A DNA stretch of 64,000 nt, taken from assembly GCF_000308295.2 (NCBI RefSeq), contig NZ_HG326653.1:637648-701647 (forward strand), read 5' to 3'. The stretch is from Afipia birgiae 34632. GTDB lineage: Bacteria > Pseudomonadota > Alphaproteobacteria > Rhizobiales > Xanthobacteraceae. Made by a program: the position numbers and the translations under genes. This document shows, piece by piece, positions 1-8,100 of the stretch (position 1 is the first letter of the stretch; each line of letters begins with the position of its first letter). The notes beneath the pieces are model-generated. The model searched no databases. It worked only from the letters and a program-made list of their open reading frames with translations, and had not been told where the DNA came from.

Positions 1-5
1 TGGGT

Positions 6-87
6 CCCCCTCCCGGCGCCATAGCGCGTCGAAGACGCGCGTAAACGCGCTTATGGCGCCGACCTCCCCCGCAAGCGGGAGAGGTGA
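6..87. repeat. REP-like double-hairpin element, family A (first copy)
   Basis: The segment opens with a CCCCTC tract, then an arm ending GGCGCCATAGCGCG with its mirror CGCGCTTATGGCGCC, then CCTCCCCC-GCAAGC-GGGAGAGG. The same two-hairpin architecture recurs at 4697-4746 and 35006-35055, and in reverse at 34606-34660. The variable hairpin is longest in this copy. Anything to its left lies outside the window, so a partner copy or cassette cannot be excluded. It precedes the fasciclin gene and shows no coding potential. Confidence 0.6.
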
Positions 88-285
88 AGAGCCCATCATC
101 GCTCCTGCACGAATCCCATCTCCAAAAGTTTCAAACTCCCGAAAATTTATTTCCTGAAACGCACCGCGAGGGCTGCCGTAGTTCAGCCAACGACGGCGCA
201 ATGATCTGCAATCCCTGACGATCAGCTCTGTCGTTCGTTCCGCCGGATGACCGGCGAAACTTTCCAATTCATCGGGAGACGACAC

Positions 286-882
286 ATGCTCAAGATCAAC
301 TCAACCCGCATCGCCCTGTTGTCCGCCGCCGCAATCGGCGCACTGGCCCTGACGGCCGTCGTGACTGCGCCAGTCCAGGCGCAGGACAAGATGATGAAAA
401 GCGAAATGTCCGGCGAGAAGACCGTGATGGTCGGCGGCGCCGCGATGTTCCCCTCCAAGAACATCGTTCAGAACGCGGTCAACTCGAAGGATCACACCAC
501 GCTGGTCGCCGCAGTGAAGGCCGCGGGTCTGGTCGATACGCTGTCGAGCAAGGGCCCGTTCACCGTGTTCGCACCAACCAACGCCGCATTCGGCAAGCTG
601 CCGGCGGGCACCGTCGATACGCTGGTGAAGCCTGAGAACAAGGCGACGCTGACCAAGATCCTCACCTACCACGTGGTGCCCGGCAAGCTGAACGCCGCCG
701 ACCTGACCGACGGCAAGAAGCTGACCACGGTGGAAGGCGAAACCCTCGCCGTGAAACTCGACGGCAAGAAGGTCTGGATCGTCGATGCCAAGGGCGGCAC
801 GTCTGCCGTCACCATCGCCGACGTCAATCAGTCGAACGGCGTGATCCATGTCGTCGATACGGTGCTGATGCCGAAGTCGTAA
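286..882 (+). CDS. Secreted fasciclin (FAS1) domain protein
   Basis: This 198-residue protein has a cleavable signal peptide (hydrophobic stretch at about residues 8-30, ending PVQAQ) followed by one FAS1 domain. The two conserved FAS1 segments are visible: H1 as GPFTVFAPTNAAF and H2 as GVIHVVDTVLMP, with the linking YHVVPG. FAS1 domains are extracellular adhesion or surface modules; the specific role here is unknown. The start at 286 is chosen over an in-frame ATG at 247 because it has GGGAG eight bases upstream and gives a proper signal peptide. The residues after the signal are rich in Met and Lys. It stands alone, with REP-like hairpins on either side. Confidence 0.88.
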   Translation: MLKINSTRIALLSAAAIGALALTAVVTAPVQAQDKMMKSEMSGEKTVMVGGAAMFPSKNIVQNAVNSKDHTTLVAAVKAAGLVDTLSSKGPFTVFAPTNAAFGKLPAGTVDTLVKPENKATLTKILTYHVVPGKLNAADLTDGKKLTTVEGETLAVKLDGKKVWIVDAKGGTSAVTIADVNQSNGVIHVVDTVLMPKS

Positions 883-897
883 GTGCGGCGCGGCCTT

Positions 898-921
898 CCT
901 CTCCCCGCAAGCGGGGAGAGG
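898..921. repeat. REP-like single hairpin, family A core
   Basis: Perfect 9-bp stem CCTCTCCCC / GGGGAGAGG around a GCAAGC loop, 16 bases after the fasciclin stop. It is the conserved half of the double-hairpin family. It could serve as a transcript-end stem, but no T-run follows. Confidence 0.7.
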
Positions 922-1105
922 GAGCGCATCGCAGCAAGCTCCGCGCTGCAGCGTAGTCCTTTCGAGCTATGGAACAGGCGCGATCGGCATCGCGTTGATT
1001 CCCTGGCCACATCCACCGGGCGCAGACGCTGGGCGCGACCGGTCTGACGGCAGTCAGGCGACGAACCAGAATCCTGCGCGGATTTCGGCGAGAACGAAGC
1101 CGCAC

Positions 1106-1363
1106 ATGAGCGAACAGCTGGAGGTTCTTGGAAAGATCCTCGCGCGATTGATCCGGGAGAAGGAACAATTCGAGAAGCTGCTTGAGAATCCGGTTGATGC
1201 TCACTCGGACGAGTGCGTCCGTCGGGCGATCGCCGGAACGGAGCTGTTGATCGCAGACGTGCATGTGAAAATTTATAAACTATCGGCAGATGACGCCGAA
1301 GCTGCGGCCGACAGCGGACAGGACAGCCGGCCACTGGCCAGTTGGTTCCGCATCATCGAATAG
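1106..1363 (+). CDS. Small conserved-looking hypothetical protein
   Basis: An 85-residue soluble protein starting MSEQLEVLGKI. It is acidic to neutral and mostly helical by composition: charged residues alternate with Leu/Ile in the first 50 residues (LARLIREKEQFEKLL), which could form a short coiled coil. There is no signal peptide or membrane segment. An in-frame ATG at 995 would add 37 low-complexity residues that do not look like the rest of the protein, so the internal ATG is preferred. I do not recognise the family. It sits alone between the fasciclin gene and the cytochrome b gene. Confidence 0.5.
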   Translation: MSEQLEVLGKILARLIREKEQFEKLLENPVDAHSDECVRRAIAGTELLIADVHVKIYKLSADDAEAAADSGQDSRPLASWFRIIE

Positions 1364-1506
1364 CACTGTCGGTGTTGTCGGGCCGTACGGGCTCCGCCTC
1401 GCGGTTTTGTGAACCTGTCCTGGTATTCACCACTGTTCTGAATAGGGAATTTTACGACGCGGGGCGTAACACGGACTAGAATGTCCCGTATGGTGTTTGT
1501 GACATC

Positions 1507-2163
1507 ATGAAACCGGAAACGCTCATGTCCAGCATCGCAGCCGATCATTCGCAGGCAGCAGCACAGGCCGCCGGCGCGGCCAAGGTCATTCAGCCCGCCT
1601 GGGTCCGGATCGTGCACTGGATCAACGCGCTGGCGATGATCCTCATGATTATGTCCGGCTGGCAGATCTACAACGCCTCGCCGCTGTTCAATTTCACCTT
1701 CTCGCGTTCGATCACGCTGGGCGGCTGGCTCGGCGGTGCGCTGCAATGGCACTTCGCAGCGATGTGGCTGCTGATGGTCAACGGTCTTGTTTATCTGACG
1801 CTGGGTCTGATCACCGGACGCTTTCGCAGAAAGCTGCTGCCGATCACCGTCGATGGCGTGGTCGGCGACACCAGGGCCGCGCTGACCGGCAAGCTCTCGC
1901 ATGCCGACCTCTCCACCTACAACTATGTGCAGAAGCTGCTGTATGCCGGCATCATCGCCGTCGGCATCGTCATCGTGCTGTCGGGTCTCGCGATCTGGAA
2001 GCCGGTGCAACTGCAATGGCTGACCGCGTTGTTCGGCGGCTATGACGTGGCGCGTTACGTGCATTTCTTCTGTATGGCCGCGATTGTCGGATTCCTGGTG
2101 ATCCATGTCGCGCTGGCGCTCTTGGTGCCGAAAAGCCTGCGCGCCATGATTATCGGACGCTAG
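1507..2163 (+). CDS. Cytochrome b561/b6-type membrane subunit
   Basis: A 218-residue integral membrane protein with about four transmembrane helices (roughly residues 38-58, 80-105, 150-172 and 185-208). Candidate haem ligands include the His in RIVHWINAL, at the start of helix 1, and the His residues of YVHFF and IHVAL. These fit a di-haem cytochrome b that passes electrons between the quinone pool and a periplasmic partner. The partner is almost certainly the molybdoenzyme encoded nine bases downstream. A second in-frame ATG at 1525 has GGAAA upstream and is an equally plausible start. The electron-flow direction and substrate are unknown. Confidence 0.8.
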   Translation: MKPETLMSSIAADHSQAAAQAAGAAKVIQPAWVRIVHWINALAMILMIMSGWQIYNASPLFNFTFSRSITLGGWLGGALQWHFAAMWLLMVNGLVYLTLGLITGRFRRKLLPITVDGVVGDTRAALTGKLSHADLSTYNYVQKLLYAGIIAVGIVIVLSGLAIWKPVQLQWLTALFGGYDVARYVHFFCMAAIVGFLVIHVALALLVPKSLRAMIIGR

Positions 2164-2172
2164 GAGCAAGTT

Positions 2173-2958
2173 ATGGGACGCATGCGCAAACTTCTGATTC
2201 CCGGCGTCGACAAGCAGTTGCTGGTCAGGGACGCCTTGAAGGTGATGCCGGACCTGTCGCGCCGACGTTTCATCGCCGGCGGCGCAAGCCTCGGCGCCCT
2301 GACGCTGCTGACCGGCTGCGACGTCATCGACAGCTTCTCGGCCGAATCGATGCTGACGCAAATCTCCAAGTTCAACGACGCGGTGCAGGCCAAGCTGTTC
2401 AATCCGAACACACTGGCGCCGACGTTCCCGGAAAGCGCGATCACGCGGCCGTTTCCATTCAATGCCTACTACGCGCTCGACGATGCGCCTGATATCGACG
2501 GCAAGGCGTGGAAGCTCGAGGTGCGCGGTCTGGTCGAGAACAGGAAATCGTGGACGCTCGATGAGCTTTATAAATTGCCGCAGGAAAACCAGATCACGCG
2601 GCACATCTGCGTCGAGGGCTGGAGCGCGATCGGAAGCTGGACCGGCGTGCGGCTCAGTCACTTTCTGCAACTGATCGGCGCCGACACCAAGGCGAAATAC
2701 GTCTGGTTCAACTGCGCCGACGTGGACGGCTACAACTCGCCGCTGGATATGCCGAGCGCGCTGCATCCGCAGACCCAGATGACGTTCAGGTTCGACAACG
2801 AAATCCTGCCGCGCGCCTACGGCTATCCGATGAAAATCCGGGTGCCGACCAAGCTCGGGTTCAAGAACCCGAAATATGTGGTCTCGATGGAAGTCACCAA
2901 CGACTACAAGGGCGGCTACTGGGAAGACCAGGGCTACAACTCGTTCAGCGGCAGCTAG
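2173..2958 (+). CDS. Tat-exported molybdopterin-dependent oxidoreductase (sulfite oxidase/MsrP fold)
   Basis: This 261-residue protein carries a twin-arginine export signal (SRRRFIAGG) followed by a hydrophobic stretch that ends in a lipobox-like LTGC, so it may be a Tat-exported lipoprotein. The mature part is a single sulfite-oxidase-fold molybdopterin domain. The expected Mo-ligating cysteine is C146 in RHICVEGWSAIG, a hallmark of the YedY/MsrP/sulfite oxidase superfamily. It overlaps no neighbour and lies nine bases after the cytochrome b gene, so the two probably form one periplasmic redox complex. The b subunit differs from the six-helix MsrQ, so methionine-sulfoxide reduction should not be assumed. 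The substrate is unknown. Confidence 0.88.
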   Translation: MGRMRKLLIPGVDKQLLVRDALKVMPDLSRRRFIAGGASLGALTLLTGCDVIDSFSAESMLTQISKFNDAVQAKLFNPNTLAPTFPESAITRPFPFNAYYALDDAPDIDGKAWKLEVRGLVENRKSWTLDELYKLPQENQITRHICVEGWSAIGSWTGVRLSHFLQLIGADTKAKYVWFNCADVDGYNSPLDMPSALHPQTQMTFRFDNEILPRAYGYPMKIRVPTKLGFKNPKYVVSMEVTNDYKGGYWEDQGYNSFSGS

Positions 2959-2975
2959 CGCGGGATGTTCCCTCA

Positions 2976-2999
2976 CCTCTCCCCGTTCACGGGGAGAGG
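2976..2999. repeat. REP-like single hairpin, family A core
   Basis: Stem CCTCTCCCC / GGGGAGAGG with a GTTCAC loop, 18 bases after the molybdoenzyme stop codon. It matches the hairpin at 898-921 apart from the loop. Confidence 0.7.
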
Positions 3000-3170
3000 G
3001 AGCAAAACGCAGCCCCGCGCCCGGCAAAGGTGCCACTGCGCCGCTACAGCCTCCTATGCATGTTCGCCTTCCATCCCGACCCATGCGCAGAACGCGGGCG
3101 TGATTCGCCGCTGCCGTCAAAATAGGCAATTGCCATACCTGCATACTTTTGCCTCAAAAGCAGTCGGGGT

Positions 3171-3197
3171 CTCACAATTTGCTGACGCAATTGTGAG
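3171..3197. promoter_or_regulatory. Operator-like inverted repeat upstream of the RND operon
   Basis: CTCACAATT and AATTGTGAG form a perfect 9-bp inverted repeat with a 9-bp spacer, 200 bases upstream of the adaptor gene. Dyad size and AT-rich context suit a dimeric repressor such as those controlling many RND pumps. The regulator is inferred, and no regulator gene lies beside the pump. Confidence 0.5.
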
Positions 3198-3397
3198 CAA
3201 TCTTAATGTGCATTAACTTTAGTAAAAACAGTCACTTAGTGTTGGCGCGACATCCGGTCGCCCTGTGGTGTTGTTGCAATGCACACCGGCACGATTCATG
3301 CTGAGACCTATCAGCAAGGTCGTGAATTCAGGTCGCGCGAGGGGTTTTATCCCGATCGCTCTGGTTCCCGGCCATGCGAAAATAAGAAGGATACGAA

Positions 3398-4612
3398 ATG
3401 CTAGCGCGTTCCCACGCGATTCCGTCACTGGCCCTGCTTTTTGGGGCTGCAGTCCTGCTTTCCGGCTGCAACGACCAGAGCGTCGCGTCGGCCCAGCCTC
3501 CTGAGCCGCCCGAAGTCAGCATCGTCACCGTCAAGGCCGCACCGCAGGCCATCTTCCGGGAGCTTCCCGGACGCATCGCGCCGCTGCGGGTCGCTGACGT
3601 TCGTCCGCGGGTGTCCGGTATCATCGTCGCGCGCCTGTTCGAGCAGGGCAAAGAGGTGAAGGCCGGCGATCCGCTGTACCAGATCGATCCGAAGCCGTTC
3701 GAAGTTGAATTGCAGGCGGCGGAAGCCGCGCTCGCCAAGGCAGAAGCTGCCATGCAGCAGGCGTCGCAGCATGCCGTGCGCATCGAGACGCTGACCAAGA
3801 GCCAGGCGGCCTCGCCGGCCTCCAACGAAGTCGCGATCGCGACCCTGGCGCAGGCCAAGGCGGAAGTCGCCGCGCGCACCGCCGACGTGTCGCGTGCGCG
3901 CCTCAACCTCGGCTACGCCACGATCCGCGCGCCGATCGACGGCATCATCGGTGCAGCGTTGCTGAGCGAAGGGGTGCTCGTCGTGCAGAACGAAGCTCAT
4001 GCGCTGGCGACGATCCAGCAGCTGAATTCCGTCTATGCCGACTTCACCCAGTCGGTGAACGACCTCAACCGGCTGCGCCGCGATTTCGAGCGCGGCGATC
4101 TGGACCGCATCTCGGAAGACGCGGCCAAGGTTCGTCTCGTGCTCGACGACGGCGCATCCTATCCGCTGGCCGGCAAGCTGCTGTTCTCCGATGCCAAGGT
4201 CGATGCCGGCACGGGACAGGTCACGTTGCGCGGCGAGTTCAAGAATCCGAGCCGCGAATTGCTGCCCGGCATGTTTGTCCGTGTTCAGATCGAACAGGGC
4301 CGCGACCCCGACGCCATCGTGGTGCCGCCGCAGGCGATCCAGCGCAATTCGTCCGGCGCTAGCGAAGTCTTTCTGGTGAAGGACGACAACCGCATCGTGG
4401 CGCAGCCGGTTCGCACCGGCGGCCTCGTCGACGGCCAGTGGCTGATCACCGAAGGTCTCAAGCCCGGCCAACGCGTGGTGGTCGAGGGTTTCCAGAAGTT
4501 CGTCGCCGGCGATGCCGTCAAGACGAGCAACTGGCGGGTGTCCGGAGAGACAGGCCATCCGCTCGACAAGTCGGCGGCCGCAACTGGTCCTGCAAAATCG
4601 CAAGTGCAGTGA
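3398..4612 (+). CDS. RND efflux periplasmic adaptor (AcrA/MexA family)
   Basis: A 404-residue membrane fusion protein that links an inner-membrane RND pump to an outer-membrane channel. It starts with a lipoprotein signal (hydrophobic core, then LLSGC with C24 as the lipidated residue). The usual order follows: barrel-sandwich half (GRIAPLRVADVRPRVSG), an alpha-helical hairpin rich in Ala/Glu/Lys at about residues 95-165, the second lipoyl half (LGYATIRAPIDGIIG), and the beta-barrel and membrane-proximal domains. AAGAAGG sits at good spacing before ATG. The cognate pump gene lies 207 bases downstream, and no TolC-like channel gene is in the window. Substrates cannot be predicted. Confidence 0.92.
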   Translation: MLARSHAIPSLALLFGAAVLLSGCNDQSVASAQPPEPPEVSIVTVKAAPQAIFRELPGRIAPLRVADVRPRVSGIIVARLFEQGKEVKAGDPLYQIDPKPFEVELQAAEAALAKAEAAMQQASQHAVRIETLTKSQAASPASNEVAIATLAQAKAEVAARTADVSRARLNLGYATIRAPIDGIIGAALLSEGVLVVQNEAHALATIQQLNSVYADFTQSVNDLNRLRRDFERGDLDRISEDAAKVRLVLDDGASYPLAGKLLFSDAKVDAGTGQVTLRGEFKNPSRELLPGMFVRVQIEQGRDPDAIVVPPQAIQRNSSGASEVFLVKDDNRIVAQPVRTGGLVDGQWLITEGLKPGQRVVVEGFQKFVAGDAVKTSNWRVSGETGHPLDKSAAATGPAKSQVQ

Positions 4613-4631
4613 ACGCGACCTGAGAAATACG

Positions 4632-4746
4632 CCCTCTCCTTGCCGGGAGAGGGTTGGGGTGAGGGGCGTGTGAAATGCCCGGATTGAAAGTCGGATCCCC
4701 CTCACCGCGAGCTGTGCTCGCTGCCTTCTCCCATTTGGAGAGGTGA
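4632..4746. repeat. Inverted pair of family A REP-like elements between adaptor and pump genes
   Basis: The first unit (4632-4670) is CCCTCTCC-TTGCC-GGGAGAGGG followed by a GTGAGGGG tract. The second (4697-4746) is its reverse-oriented relative: a CCCCTCAC tract, a GCGAGC/GCTCGC hairpin, then a CTCTCC-like hairpin ending GAGGTGA. Only 26 bases separate them. The facing arrangement is the same as that bounding the DUF559 gene at 34606-35055, but with no gene between. It could moderate adaptor-to-pump transcript ratio. Confidence 0.7.
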
Positions 4747-4819
4747 AGACAACAAACACTGATGTGTCTGCGCCGGTCCGAAGCAGAATCTCAGAACCAG
4801 ATTCGAGAAAGCGACGTCC

Positions 4820-7800
4820 ATGCCCGCCTTTTTTATCGACCGCCCGATTTTCGCTTGGGTGGTTGCACTCTTCATTTGTCTGATCGGACTGATCTCGATT
4901 CCGTTCCTGGGGATTGCGCAGTATCCGATCATCGCGCCGCCCTCGATCTCGATCTCGACCAGCTATCCCGGCTCGTCGCCAGAAGAGCTGTACAACTCGA
5001 CCACGCGGCTGATCGAGGAAGAACTGAACGGCGCGTCCGGCATTCTCAATTTCGAATCCACCAGCGACTCGCTCGGCCAGGTCGAAATCATCGCCAACTT
5101 CGTTCCGGGCACCGATTCCAATCTCGCCTCCGTCGAAGTGCAGAACCGCATCAAGCGCGTCGAGGCGCGCCTACCGCGCGCCGTGATCCAGCAGGGCATC
5201 CTGGTGGAAGAAGCCTCCAGCGCGGTGCTGCAGATCATCACGCTGCAATCGACCGACGGCAGCCTCGACGAGGTCGGCCTCGGCGACTTCATGATCCGCA
5301 ACGTGCTCGGCGAAGTCCGCCGTATTCCCGGCGTCGGCCGCGCCACGCTGTATTCGACCGAGCGCTCGCTGCGCATCTGGGTCGATCCGGTCAAGCTGGT
5401 CGGCTACAACCTCACCGCCGACGACGTCACCAAGGCGATTCAGGCGCAGAACGCGCAGGTCGCCTCCGGCAGTGTCGGCTCGGAACCGAGCCGCAAGGAC
5501 CAGTCGATTTCCGCGCTGATCCTGGTCAAGGGACAGCTCGGCTCGGCCGACGAGTTCGGCGCCATCGTGCTGCGCGCCAATCCCGACGGCTCGACGGTGC
5601 GCCTGCGCGACGTCGCGCGCATCGAGATCGGCGGCATGGGCTATCAGTTCACCACGCGCCTGAACGGCAAGCCGAGCGCCGGCCTGTCGGTTCTGCTGTC
5701 GCCGACCGGCAACGCGCTGGCGACCGCGAGCGCGGTCGAAGCCAAGATGAAGGAACTGTCGAAGTACTTCCCGGCCAATATCACCTACGACATTCCCTAC
5801 AACATCACGCCGGTGGTCGAGGCGTCGATCTCCAAGGTGGTGACGACGCTGATCGAAGCGGTCGTCCTCGTCTTCATCGTGATGTTCCTGTTCCTGCAGA
5901 ATTTCCGCTACACGCTGATCCCGACCATCGTGGTGCCGATCGCGCTGCTCGGCACCTGCGCGACGCTCTATCTGTTCGGCTACTCGATCAACATGCTGAC
6001 CATGTTCGGCATGGTGCTGGCGATCGGCATTCTGGTCGACGACGCCATCGTCGTGGTCGAGAACGTCGAACGCATCATGTCGGAGGAGGGACTCTCTCCG
6101 AAGGAGGCCACCCGCAAGGCGATGACGCAGATCACCAGCGCCATCATCGGCATCACGCTGGTGCTGATCGCGGTGTTCGTGCCGATGGCGTTCTTCCCGG
6201 GTTCGGTCGGCATCATCTACCGCCAGTTCTCGGTGACCATCGTCGCCGCGATTTCCTTCTCGGCGCTGATGGCGCTGTCGCTGACGCCGGCGCTGTGCGC
6301 GACGCTGCTCAAGCCGGTGAAGGCGGGGCATGCCCATGCCAAGACCGGCGTGTTCGGCTGGTTCAACACACGGCTCGACCGGGCGAAGGACGGCTACGGC
6401 CGCGTCGTCGGCTGGTCGATCCAGCGCACCGGACGGCTGCTGATTCTGTACGCGGTGCTGCTGGGCGGCCTTGTGTTCGGCTTCTCGCGGCTGCCCGGCG
6501 GCTTCCTGCCGGTCGACGATCAGGGCTTCATCACGGTGGACGTGCAGACGCCCCCGGAATCGTCGTTCAATCGTACGCAGGCCGCAGTCGAGAAGGTCGA
6601 GCAGTTCCTGAAGAACCGCTCGGGCATCGATGAGGTGACCTTCCTCACCGGCTTCAGCTTCTTAGGGCAAGGCCAGAACACGGCGCAGGCCTTCGTGACG
6701 CTCAAGGACTGGTCCGAGCGCGGACCGAACGATTCTGCCGCAGCTATTGTCGCGGACATCAACAATTCGCTGAAGTCGATCAAGGATGCCAAGATTTCCG
6801 CGTTGCAGCCGCCGCCGATCGACAACCTCGGCAACTCGTCGGGCTTCTCGTTCCGTCTTCAGGATCGCGGCCAGAAGGGCTACGCCGCATTGATGAAGGC
6901 GAAGGACGACCTGCTCGCAGAGGCCAGGCAGAGCCGCGTGCTGCAGAATGTCTACGCCGAAGGCTTGCCCGAAGCGCCGCAGGTGCAGCTCATCATCGAC
7001 CGCGAACAGGCGGCCGCGCAGGGCGTCACCTTCGCCGACATCAACAGCACGATCTCGACCAATCTCGGCTCGGCCTATGTCAACGACTTCCCGAACCGGG
7101 GCCGCATGCAGCGCGTGATCGTGCAGGCCGACAGCATCGGCCGCATGAACGCGCAGGACATCCTGTCGTACAACGTTAAGAACAGCCGCGGCAATCTGGT
7201 GCCGCTGTCGTCGTTCGCGGCGATCAAGTGGACCGTCGGCCCGACGCAGATCGTCGGCTTCAACTACTATCCGTCGGTGCGTATCTCGGGCGAGGCAAAG
7301 CCCGGCTTCACCTCCGGCGACGCGATTGCGGAGATGGAGCGTTTGACCGCGAAACTGCCGCGGGGCTTCGGCTTCGAGTGGACCGGACAATCGCTGCAGG
7401 AAAAGCTGTCGGGCTCGCAGGCGCCGTTCCTGCTCGCGCTCTCGGCCCTGATCGTGTTCCTGTGTCTGGCCGCGCTCTATGAAAGCTGGACGATTCCGAT
7501 CGCCGTGCTGATGACGGTGCCGCTCGGCATTCTCGGCGCGGTCATTGCGGCGATGTCGCGCAGCCTGTCGAACGACGTCTATTTCACGGTGGCGCTGATC
7601 ACGATCATCGGTCTGGCGGCGAAGGACGCCATTCTGATCATCGAGTTCGCCAAGGACCTGCGGGCCAAGGGCACGCCGCTGATGCAGGCGACGATGGAAG
7701 CGTGCCATCTGCGCTTCCGGCCGATCCTGATGACGGGTCTGGCATTCGTCTGCGGCGTGTTGCCGATGGTGATCGCCAGCGGTGCCGGCGCGAAGAGCCA

Positions 7801-8008
7801 GCACGCGCTCGGCACCACGGTGATGGGCGGCATGATCGCGGTCGTGGTTCTGGCGCTGCTGTTCGTACCGGTGTTCTTCGTCGCGGTGACGAAGTTCTTC
7901 TCGAGAAACCAGCGCGACGGCGAGATCACGCCGGCATCGGGATCGAAGTGGGAGCGGCTGACCGGCATGTTCCGGCGTCGACGTCCGGCGCAGACCCCGG
8001 CGTCGTAA
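4820..8008 (+). CDS. RND multidrug efflux pump permease (AcrB/MexB, HAE1 family)
   Basis: A 1062-residue inner-membrane proton-driven pump of normal length for the family. It begins with the typical MPAFFIDRPIFAWVVALF, has one N-terminal helix, a large periplasmic loop, a bundle of helices around residues 335-560, a second large loop, and the final helices near residues 870-1030. The proton-relay aspartates are visible in transmembrane helix 4 (GILVDDAIVVVEN) and the relay lysine in AAKDAILIIEFA. With the adaptor gene it forms a two-gene operon interrupted by a REP pair. The C-terminal tail is short and Arg/Pro-rich. The exported compounds are unknown. Confidence 0.95.
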   Translation: MPAFFIDRPIFAWVVALFICLIGLISIPFLGIAQYPIIAPPSISISTSYPGSSPEELYNSTTRLIEEELNGASGILNFESTSDSLGQVEIIANFVPGTDSNLASVEVQNRIKRVEARLPRAVIQQGILVEEASSAVLQIITLQSTDGSLDEVGLGDFMIRNVLGEVRRIPGVGRATLYSTERSLRIWVDPVKLVGYNLTADDVTKAIQAQNAQVASGSVGSEPSRKDQSISALILVKGQLGSADEFGAIVLRANPDGSTVRLRDVARIEIGGMGYQFTTRLNGKPSAGLSVLLSPTGNALATASAVEAKMKELSKYFPANITYDIPYNITPVVEASISKVVTTLIEAVVLVFIVMFLFLQNFRYTLIPTIVVPIALLGTCATLYLFGYSINMLTMFGMVLAIGILVDDAIVVVENVERIMSEEGLSPKEATRKAMTQITSAIIGITLVLIAVFVPMAFFPGSVGIIYRQFSVTIVAAISFSALMALSLTPALCATLLKPVKAGHAHAKTGVFGWFNTRLDRAKDGYGRVVGWSIQRTGRLLILYAVLLGGLVFGFSRLPGGFLPVDDQGFITVDVQTPPESSFNRTQAAVEKVEQFLKNRSGIDEVTFLTGFSFLGQGQNTAQAFVTLKDWSERGPNDSAAAIVADINNSLKSIKDAKISALQPPPIDNLGNSSGFSFRLQDRGQKGYAALMKAKDDLLAEARQSRVLQNVYAEGLPEAPQVQLIIDREQAAAQGVTFADINSTISTNLGSAYVNDFPNRGRMQRVIVQADSIGRMNAQDILSYNVKNSRGNLVPLSSFAAIKWTVGPTQIVGFNYYPSVRISGEAKPGFTSGDAIAEMERLTAKLPRGFGFEWTGQSLQEKLSGSQAPFLLALSALIVFLCLAALYESWTIPIAVLMTVPLGILGAVIAAMSRSLSNDVYFTVALITIIGLAAKDAILIIEFAKDLRAKGTPLMQATMEACHLRFRPILMTGLAFVCGVLPMVIASGAGAKSQHALGTTVMGGMIAVVVLALLFVPVFFVAVTKFFSRNQRDGEITPASGSKWERLTGMFRRRRPAQTPAS

Positions 8009-8024
8009 AGTTTACGCATTTCTT

Positions 8025-8096
8025 CGTCATTGCGAGCGTAGCGAAGCAATCCAGAAAAAACTGGATTGCTTCGTCGCTTCGCTCCTCGCAATGACG
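8025..8096. repeat. REP palindrome, family B (GTCATTGCGAG type)
   Basis: Near-perfect inverted repeat: CGTCATTGCGAGCG at the left, CTCGCAATGACG at the right, with GAAGCAATCCAG / CTGGATTGCTTC arms nested inside. It fills the space between the convergent pump and MFS genes, where it may end both transcripts. Elements with this GTCATTGC...GCAATGAC design are common in alphaproteobacterial genomes. Confidence 0.8.
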
Positions 8097-8100
8097 GGCA

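Larger units (their letters stand above)
2959..3397. other. 439-bp intergenic region upstream of efflux genes
   Basis: No credible gene. It contains the family A hairpin (2976-2999), a perfect 10-bp palindrome GGCAATTGCC at 3125-3134, and the 9-bp inverted repeat described at 3171-3197. The segment from about 3110 to 3240 is clearly more AT-rich than the flanking genes, as expected for a regulatory region of the efflux operon. Confidence 0.6.

Noticed and set aside
1273-3144. A 623-residue open frame on the minus strand
   Set aside because: It lies opposite the cytochrome b and molybdoenzyme genes, is rich in His/Arg/Gln without domain features, and is an antisense shadow of GC-rich coding.
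4762-6633. A long plus-strand frame overlapping the RND pump
   Set aside because: It is a frame-shifted shadow of the pump with extreme Arg/His content; the pump frame has all family motifs.
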